NCBI GenBank assembly: GCA_031282925.1
Contig: JAITCT010000025.1
Span: 1 to 11,463 of the forward strand
DNA from: Dysgonamonadaceae bacterium
GTDB taxonomy: Bacteria > Bacteroidota > Bacteroidia > Bacteroidales > Azobacteroidaceae
Reading direction: 5' to 3'
DNA: 11,463 nt
Numbering within the stretch: the stretch's first letter is position 1; every line of letters begins with the position of its first letter. Below are positions 6,823 to 11,463 of this stretch, in pieces. The notes beneath the pieces were generated by a model, which made no database searches, was not told the origin of the DNA, and saw only the letters and a list, made by a program, of their open reading frames with translations. The position numbers and the translations under genes are program-made.

Positions 6823-7086
6823 TTATAAATCATCATTTTCCGTAAAACCGGATATGAATATCGGAGCTTCATCAATAGTTACAAAATCGCCTGAACCGGG
6901 ATTTTCCTCAAAATCAACAGTAATCGCTTCCGTAAATTCATCATCGGACATGTCAATAATGATTGGGGCGCGCGGAACATCTTTTTCATCTATAGTCACA
7001 AAATCGCAGTCATTATCTTCGTCTATTACAACAAAGGCGTAGGTATCAACAATTTGATTATCCGGATGTAAATCTTTATCAGCCAT
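6823..7086 (-). CDS. Small, very acidic protein with FVTIDE repeats, function unknown
   Basis: A protein of 87 residues that I do not recognise. It has 26 Asp/Glu against three Lys/Arg. A short motif recurs: AFVVIDED (17-24), DFVTIDEK (28-35) and DFVTIDEA (67-74), with the looser APIIIDMSDDE between. There is no signal peptide, membrane segment or cysteine cluster. Its ATG (7084-7086) overlaps the TGA of the LytTR gene (7079-7081) by 8 bp, which supports translation as part of the operon, and the FHA gene follows after 19 bp. TIDE places an acidic residue at +3 from threonine, compatible with the pTxxD/E preference of some FHA domains, so it may be the phospho-ligand of the neighbouring FHA protein; that is inference. 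Confidence 0.7.
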   Translation of the reverse strand: MADKDLHPDNQIVDTYAFVVIDEDNDCDFVTIDEKDVPRAPIIIDMSDDEFTEAITVDFEENPGSGDFVTIDEAPIFISGFTENDDL

Positions 7087-7444
7087 TTAATTCTTTTTCT
7101 AAAAGATCTTTCAACAGCTTCAACGGTTCTTTGGGGATTGTCAGTTCTTTAGCTTTTCCGTCGGCGGCTTCAAAAATCAGTTTGTTTTTTTGCAAACTGA
7201 TTTGCAGAACATGATTTTTGTTGATAATGAAACTTTTACCAACACGCACAAGAACCGAATCGTAGTTTTGAATCTGACTTTCCAAAATATCTTCGATTTT
7301 ACCTAAGTTTACGGCAAAAACAAACTGTATACCATTGGCTAATATCAACTTGGTATAGTTTCTTTCCGCCTCGAAATACAAAATCCGGTCGATTTTGATT
7401 CGAACCAATTCGTCCCTGGCTTTGAAAACCAAATATCTATCCAT
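7079..7444 (-). CDS. Stand-alone LytTR DNA-binding domain protein
   Basis: A protein of 121 residues that is almost entirely a LytTR domain. It shows the opening strand MDRYLVFKARDELVRI, the signature ILYFEAERNYTKLIL (21-35), the segment VLVRVGKSFIINKNHVLQI (64-82), equivalent to the family's F-x-R-x-H/R-S-F-I-V/I-N, and LTIPKEPLKLLKDLL. Family members bind DNA through beta-strands, normally fused to a receiver domain; none is attached here, so the activating signal must come from elsewhere. The ATG at 7444 is preferred over the TTG at 7462 because the extra residues would be read from the upstream inverted repeat. It is the first of four tightly packed minus-strand genes (LytTR, acidic, FHA, PP2C). 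A weak -7-like GACATTTG lies in the upstream hairpin, so the promoter is uncertain. Confidence 0.88.
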   Translation of the reverse strand: MDRYLVFKARDELVRIKIDRILYFEAERNYTKLILANGIQFVFAVNLGKIEDILESQIQNYDSVLVRVGKSFIINKNHVLQISLQKNKLIFEAADGKAKELTIPKEPLKLLKDLLEKELNG

Positions 7445-7448
7445 AGAA

Positions 7449-7521
7449 TTGATAATTGACAATTAACACTTGATAATTATTGTATTGTAGCCTGATAATT
7501 ATCAAATGTCAATTGTCAATT
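7449..7521. repeat. Large AT-rich inverted repeat between ppdK and the LytTR gene
   Basis: The arms 7455-7480 and 7495-7520 are complementary at 24 of 26 positions, with one further pair at 7454/7521, around a 14-nt loop. The left side is made of 7-mers: TTGATAA (7449-7455), TTGACAA (7456-7462), TTAACAC (7463-7469) and TTGATAA (7470-7476). It fills most of the 82-bp gap between the ppdK stop and the LytTR ATG. On the minus-strand transcript it would fold into a long AT-rich hairpin after ppdK. No good T tract follows, so terminator, mRNA stabiliser or mobile palindrome are all open. Confidence 0.85.
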
Positions 7522-7526
7522 TTTCA

Positions 7527-10244
7527 TTATTCAACGGCTGCCTGCGCTGCGGCCAACCGTGCGATAGGTACGCGGAAAGGCGAACAGCTAACATAGTCCA
7601 ATCCTACTTTGTGACAAAATTTTACCGAACTCGGTTCGCCGCCGTGTTCGCCGCAGATACCACATTTCAAACCGGGTTTGATTTCCCGTCCCCGGGTTGT
7701 GGCCAATTCCACCAACTGTCCGACGCCTTTTTGGTCTAAAACTGCAAACGGGTCTTCTTTCAGGATGCCTTTTTCGAGATACATCGGCAAAAATTTGGCA
7801 ACGTCGTCGCGGCTGTAACCGAAAGTCATCTGTGTTAAATCGTTAGTGCCGAACGAGAAAAATTCGGCGGAAGTAGCAATCCTATGAGCCGTTAAAGCTG
7901 CACGCGGAATTTCAATCATCGTGCCGACTTTATAATCAATGGACATACCTCTTTCTTTGAATATCTTTTGAGCCGTTTCGTCAATGATTTTCCGTTGAGC
8001 CGAAAATTCGTAGAGAATACCGGTCAGCGGCACCATGATTTCCGGAATTACCGATTTGCCTTGCGATTTCAGTTCGAGCGCCGCTTCGATAATAGCGCGT
8101 GTCTGCATTTCCGTAATTTCCGGATACAAATTGCCCAAACGTGCGCCGCGCAATCCCAGCATCGGGTTTTGTTCCAGCAAACTTTCCACGCGGGCGTGAA
8201 TTTCTTCGTAGGGAACGCCCATCACTTTCGCCATTTCCGCCTGCCCCTTTTCATCGTGGGGAACAAACTCATGCAAAGGCGGATCCAACAGGCGAACAGT
8301 TACGGGCAAACCTTCCATTGCCTTGAAAATACCGGTAAAATCGGAGCGCTGTAAAGGCAACAATTTAGATAAGGCCTTCCGGCGTCCGGCTTCGTCTTTT
8401 GCAAGAATCATTTCGCGCATGGCAATAATCTTGTCCCCTTCAAAAAACATGTGTTCGGTGCGGCACAAGCCGATTCCTTTTGCGCCGAAACTGCGGGCGA
8501 CGGAAGCGTCGTGCGGCGTATCGGCATTTGTGCGCACTTTCAGGCGGGCATGTTTGTCGGCAAGATTCATCAAATCGCCGAAATCGCCGCTCAATTCGGG
8601 TTCCTGTGTTTCGATTTTACCGGCGTAAACCAATCCCGTTGAGCCGTTGAGCGAAATCCAGTCCCCTTCGACTAAGGTTTTATTGTCAACGGTCATTGTC
8701 TTTTTCCCGTAGTCAATTCGGATGCCGTTGGCGGCGGAAACGCAGCACTTTCCCATGCCGCGGGCAACAACGGCCGCGTGGGAAGTCATACCCCCGCGAG
8801 CGGTCATAATTCCTTCCGCTACAGCCATACCGCGTAAATCTTCGGGCGAAGTCTCAATGCGACAAAGGACTACTTTCTCTCCTTTTTTTACCCATTCTTC
8901 GGCGTCATCGGCATGGAAAACGATTTTTCCCGTGGCTGCTCCCGGAGAAGCCGGTAAACCTTTGGTGATCGGTTTAGCGGCAGCCAAAGCCGATTTTTTG
9001 AAAACCGGATGAAGCAGTTCGTCCAATTTTTCGGGTTCCTGTCGCAGCAAAGCGGTTTTTTCGTCAATAAGACCTTGCCTTAACATATCCATAGCGATTT
9101 TCACCATTGCCGCGCCGGTACGTTTCCCGTTGCGGGTTTGCAACAACCACAATTTATTGTCTTGAATCGTAAATTCGAGGTCTTGCATATCGTGGAAATA
9201 ATCTTCCAGTTTTTGTTGCGTTTCAATCAGGTGTTTGGCACATTCCGGCATGGATTCTTCCAGAGACGGATATTTCGATTTTCTTTCTTCTTCCGAAATA
9301 CCTTGCTGGGCAGCCCAACGCCGAGAGCCTTCCGTAGTGATTTGTTGCGGGGTACGGATACCGGCAACTACGTCTTCACCTTGCGCATTGATAAGGTATT
9401 CTCCGTTGAAAATATCTTCGCCGGTAGCGGCGTCGCGGGTGAAAGCCACGCCGGTAGCGGAGGTTTGACCCATGTTTCCGAATACCATTGCCTGCACGTT
9501 TACGGCAGTTCCCCATTCTTCGGGAATGCGATACATCTGGCGGTAAAGGATAGCGCGTTCGTTCATCCATGAATCGAATACGGCGCAGACAGCGCCCCAA
9601 AGCTGTTCCCACGGGGAATCGGGAAAATCTTTTCCCGTTTGGGCTTTTACGGCTGTTTTAAACTTTGTTACCAAGATTTTTAAGTCTTCGACCGTTAGTT
9701 CCGTATCCAATTTTACGCCTCTGTGTTCTTTCACTTCTTCCATGATTTTTTCAAAAGGATCAATTTCCGTTTTGGAAGTAGGTTTCATGCCTAACACCAC
9801 GTCGCCGTACATTTGTACAAAGCGGCGGTAGGAATCCCATGCGAAACGGGGATTGCCCGATTTTTTGGCAACGCCTTCCACAGCGTCGTCGTTCATACCC
9901 AAGTTCAAAACGGTGTCCATCATTCCCGGCATGGAAACGCGGGCGCCCGAACGAACGGAAACCAAACAGGGATTTTCTTTGTTGCCGAATCCTGTTCCGG
10001 TGGCTTTTTCCACTGTCTTGATTGCGGCTTCCACTTCCGGTTTAATTAACCGGATAACGGCGTCTTTTCCCAATTGGTTGTATTCCGTGCACACCTCGGT
10101 AGTAATTGTAAATCCCGGAGGTACGGGAACGCCGATTAAGTTCATTTCCGCCAGATTGGCGCCTTTTCCTCCCAGGAGGTTTTTCATGTCGGCTCTGCCT
10201 TCTGCGGAACCGTTACCGAACAGGTAAATTCTTTTTTTCTCCAT
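7527..10244 (-). CDS. ppdK: Pyruvate, phosphate dikinase
   Basis: This cytosolic enzyme interconverts pyruvate + ATP + Pi and PEP + AMP + PPi. In anaerobic Bacteroidales it typically serves a PPi-linked glycolytic or gluconeogenic step. The 905-residue product is of full family length. The N-terminal ATP-grasp domain begins with LLGGKGANLAEM (23-34) and VPPGFTITTE. The central swivelling domain has ARGGMTSHAAVVARGMGK with phospho-carrier H489, preceded by T and S residues that are regulatory in plant enzymes. The C-terminal PEP/pyruvate barrel has GLCRTEHMFF, RGARLGNLYPE, FSFGTNDLTQMTFG and the catalytic CGICGEHGG (C864). Every expected catalytic motif is present. The start ATG at 10244 gives MEKKRIYLFG, as in related enzymes. 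It stands alone transcriptionally, with its own promoter element and a large inverted repeat after it. Confidence 0.98.
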   Translation of the reverse strand: MEKKRIYLFGNGSAEGRADMKNLLGGKGANLAEMNLIGVPVPPGFTITTEVCTEYNQLGKDAVIRLIKPEVEAAIKTVEKATGTGFGNKENPCLVSVRSGARVSMPGMMDTVLNLGMNDDAVEGVAKKSGNPRFAWDSYRRFVQMYGDVVLGMKPTSKTEIDPFEKIMEEVKEHRGVKLDTELTVEDLKILVTKFKTAVKAQTGKDFPDSPWEQLWGAVCAVFDSWMNERAILYRQMYRIPEEWGTAVNVQAMVFGNMGQTSATGVAFTRDAATGEDIFNGEYLINAQGEDVVAGIRTPQQITTEGSRRWAAQQGISEEERKSKYPSLEESMPECAKHLIETQQKLEDYFHDMQDLEFTIQDNKLWLLQTRNGKRTGAAMVKIAMDMLRQGLIDEKTALLRQEPEKLDELLHPVFKKSALAAAKPITKGLPASPGAATGKIVFHADDAEEWVKKGEKVVLCRIETSPEDLRGMAVAEGIMTARGGMTSHAAVVARGMGKCCVSAANGIRIDYGKKTMTVDNKTLVEGDWISLNGSTGLVYAGKIETQEPELSGDFGDLMNLADKHARLKVRTNADTPHDASVARSFGAKGIGLCRTEHMFFEGDKIIAMREMILAKDEAGRRKALSKLLPLQRSDFTGIFKAMEGLPVTVRLLDPPLHEFVPHDEKGQAEMAKVMGVPYEEIHARVESLLEQNPMLGLRGARLGNLYPEITEMQTRAIIEAALELKSQGKSVIPEIMVPLTGILYEFSAQRKIIDETAQKIFKERGMSIDYKVGTMIEIPRAALTAHRIATSAEFFSFGTNDLTQMTFGYSRDDVAKFLPMYLEKGILKEDPFAVLDQKGVGQLVELATTRGREIKPGLKCGICGEHGGEPSSVKFCHKVGLDYVSCSPFRVPIARLAAAQAAVE

Positions 10245-10326
10245 ACAATTTTTGTATTTTTTACAGTTTAGTTATAACTATAATGTGATTTCTTTAGTTT
10301 ATTAACAGATTGCTAAAAAACGCCGG

Positions 10327-10334
10327 CAAATGTA
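10327..10334 (-). promoter_or_regulatory. TAnnTTTG -7 element upstream of ppdK
   Basis: TACATTTG on the minus strand matches the Bacteroidota -7 consensus TAnnTTTG exactly. No good TTTG was found 19-21 bp farther upstream, so the -33 half is weak. If used, transcription starts near 10320 and leaves a leader of about 75 nt, AT-rich and without a clear structure, before the ppdK ATG. Confidence 0.5.
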
Positions 10335-10398
10335 CGAAAAAATCCTGAAAGAGTTTACATGCGGGATAAACTTTTTATGAATCACGAACCGTTTTCTT

Positions 10399-10424
10399 AA
10401 AAAAACTAAGGTGAAATGCGCCTT
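10399..10424 (-). terminator. Possible weak intrinsic terminator after the helix-hairpin-helix gene
   Basis: On the minus strand AAGGCG and CACCTT form a 6-bp stem with one mismatch around the loop CATTT, followed after two bases by seven consecutive T residues (10399-10405). It lies about 26 bp after the stop of the helix-hairpin-helix gene and before the ppdK promoter element. The stem is short, so this is only a candidate. Confidence 0.35.
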
Positions 10425-10450
10425 GCACAAGGTATCAATTCAAAATTTCA

Positions 10451-11251
10451 CTAAAAACTTAAATAATGGCGTATTTTCTCAATATCTTCCTCAGAAAATT
10501 CTTCCAGTATCGCTAATTCATTGATATTATTAATCTTTCCTTTTTTCTTCCGAATATCAACAATCGCCTTAGCCTGATAAAAATTAAGATAAGGATGCGA
10601 TTTCAATCTATCCAAAGAAACCGCATTAACCTGTATGGGTTGGATCAAGCCGGTATCAACCCGCAAATAAGGCGTCATTTTATCGTACAATTCTTCGTAC
10701 ATTCCATACACTTCCTGAAGTTGTTGCAAACGGTAATAGCCGCCTAAAAGTTTTCTGTAAGAAGTTATTCGCTTGGCAAAAGAAGTTCCGATACCGGGAA
10801 TTTTCATCAATTGGGAGGTATCGCAGGCGTTTAGTTCGATAACCGTTCCTTCCGGAAATTTTTCCCTTTGAGGATAACGGGTTTTTCGGGGAGGTTCGAC
10901 GGTGTTTTCCGGCAGCTTGTAATATGTTCGTTTTTCTGCCGGTTTAGTTCGTTGTTTTGAAAACCTGTCATAGCGGTCTTGCTCATTAAGCGGATTCAAA
11001 GAGCGACTCGCTATTTCCTGACTAATATTACTCCGGTTATCAACAGGTTCCGCATATTCGCTACGCCTTGTCCACAATGACGGATACGGCTCTTTTACGA
11101 ATGCAGTATCTCCGGAAATACCGGAAATGTCCGCAAGTTTCTCTTTCGGCGTAAACAAATATTTTCCGATAAAAACACCTGCTATTAAAGCAACTAAAAT
11201 CAGGATACCCTGTCTTTCCCGTTTGGAGAAATAAAAAAAATCTTTCCACAT
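10451..11251 (-). CDS. Membrane-anchored helix-hairpin-helix (ComEA-like) protein
   Basis: A protein of 266 residues. The N-terminus MWKDFFYFSKRERQ is followed by a hydrophobic segment GILILVALIAGVFIGKYLF (15-33), a probable single membrane anchor. A polar, charged linker (about 34-130) leads to two helix-hairpin-helix regions. The first is the classic ELNACDTSQLMKIPGIGTSFAKRI (139-162), continuing as GGYYRLQQLQEVYGM. The second, QVNAVSLDRLKSHPYLNFYQAKAI (207-230), has a less canonical hairpin and ends with NNINELAILEEFSEEDIEKI. In ComEA proteins such motifs bind DNA at the cell surface during natural transformation, but Bacteroidota carry many such proteins of unknown role and no other competence gene is visible. 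The start at 11251 lies 32 bp after the LolD-like gene, so cotranscription is likely. Confidence 0.85.
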   Translation of the reverse strand: MWKDFFYFSKRERQGILILVALIAGVFIGKYLFTPKEKLADISGISGDTAFVKEPYPSLWTRRSEYAEPVDNRSNISQEIASRSLNPLNEQDRYDRFSKQRTKPAEKRTYYKLPENTVEPPRKTRYPQREKFPEGTVIELNACDTSQLMKIPGIGTSFAKRITSYRKLLGGYYRLQQLQEVYGMYEELYDKMTPYLRVDTGLIQPIQVNAVSLDRLKSHPYLNFYQAKAIVDIRKKKGKINNINELAILEEFSEEDIEKIRHYLSF

Positions 11252-11283
11252 AAGTTTATGGTTTAAAAAATAATATTTAATAC

Positions 11284-11463
11284 TTAATTCTCAATCAGTC
11301 CGTCTCTCAACCGAATAGTCCGGTCTGTAAGATGAGCCAAATGCACATCATGCGTAACAATCACAAAGGTCTGGTTCAATTCTTTTCTAAGGTCGAAAAA
11401 CAATTGGTGCAATTCCGCTTTGTTCTGCGTATCCAAACTGCCCGAAGGTTCGTCGGCAAAAAT
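11284..11463 (-). CDS. LolD-like ABC transporter ATP-binding protein, C-terminal fragment
   Basis: The last 59 codons of a gene that enters from the right edge; the TAA stop is at 11284-11286. The visible part begins in the Walker B strand [11 protein letters not shown], which carries the catalytic glutamate and D-loop. It continues with a helix ([20 protein letters not shown]), the strand and H-loop [12 protein letters not shown] with the switch histidine, and ends in [12 protein letters not shown]. This order matches the C-terminal third of LolD/MacB-type ATPases, which power lipoprotein release or related export. GSLD at the D-loop and the short end after RLRDG fit that subfamily. Walker A and the LSGGQ signature lie outside the window, so the substrate cannot be assigned. 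Confidence 0.85.
   Translation of the reverse strand: MFADEPSGSLDTQNKAELHQLFFDLRKELNQTFVIVTHDVHLAHLTDRTIRLRDGLIEN

Overview
This window looks like a chromosomal segment of a Bacteroidota species, most likely from the order Bacteroidales. The grounds are the ssb-gldE gene order, the GldE family assignment, a 905-residue pyruvate phosphate dikinase of the type common in that group, a membrane-anchored helix-hairpin-helix protein beside a LolD-like ATPase, and at least one promoter of the Bacteroidota form (TTTG, 19 bp, TAnnTTTG). Shine-Dalgarno sequences are generally absent. Apart from the gene fragment at the left edge, every gene is on the minus strand. No rRNA, tRNA, CRISPR array, transposase or phage gene was seen.

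Layout, left to right. (1) Positions 1-210 hold the end of a plus-strand HAD-IB phosphatase-like gene. (2) Positions 196-496 hold a 21-bp tandem repeat array between that gene and a convergent RecB/AddA-type helicase-nuclease (586-3747). (3) A short spacer carries a REP-like hairpin. (4) A gldE homologue (3883-4680) keeps its CBS and CorC/HlyC domains but has no DUF21 membrane domain; a perfect 20-bp inverted repeat lies directly upstream, between it and ssb (4786-5271). (5) Four closely packed minus-strand genes run in transcription order: stand-alone LytTR domain protein, very acidic small protein with repeated FVTIDE motifs, zinc-ribbon/FHA protein, PP2C phosphatase (7444 down to 5433). (6) ppdK (7527-10244) has a TAnnTTTG promoter element. 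(7) A membrane-anchored helix-hairpin-helix protein (10451-11251) follows the 3' end of a LolD-like ABC ATPase gene cut by the window edge.

Most genes are housekeeping: recombination and repair (RecB/AddA-like, SSB), PEP/pyruvate interconversion (PpdK), and probably lipoprotein or lipid export (LolD-like). The least ordinary parts are the LytTR/acidic/FHA/PP2C cluster, which looks like a Ser/Thr-phosphorylation signalling module without its kinase, and the non-coding DNA. The latter comprises the helically phased 21-bp array, a hairpin with a stop codon in its loop, and hairpin or repeat elements built from 7-bp words in three intergenic regions. Gene functions come from motifs read by eye; no database search was run.
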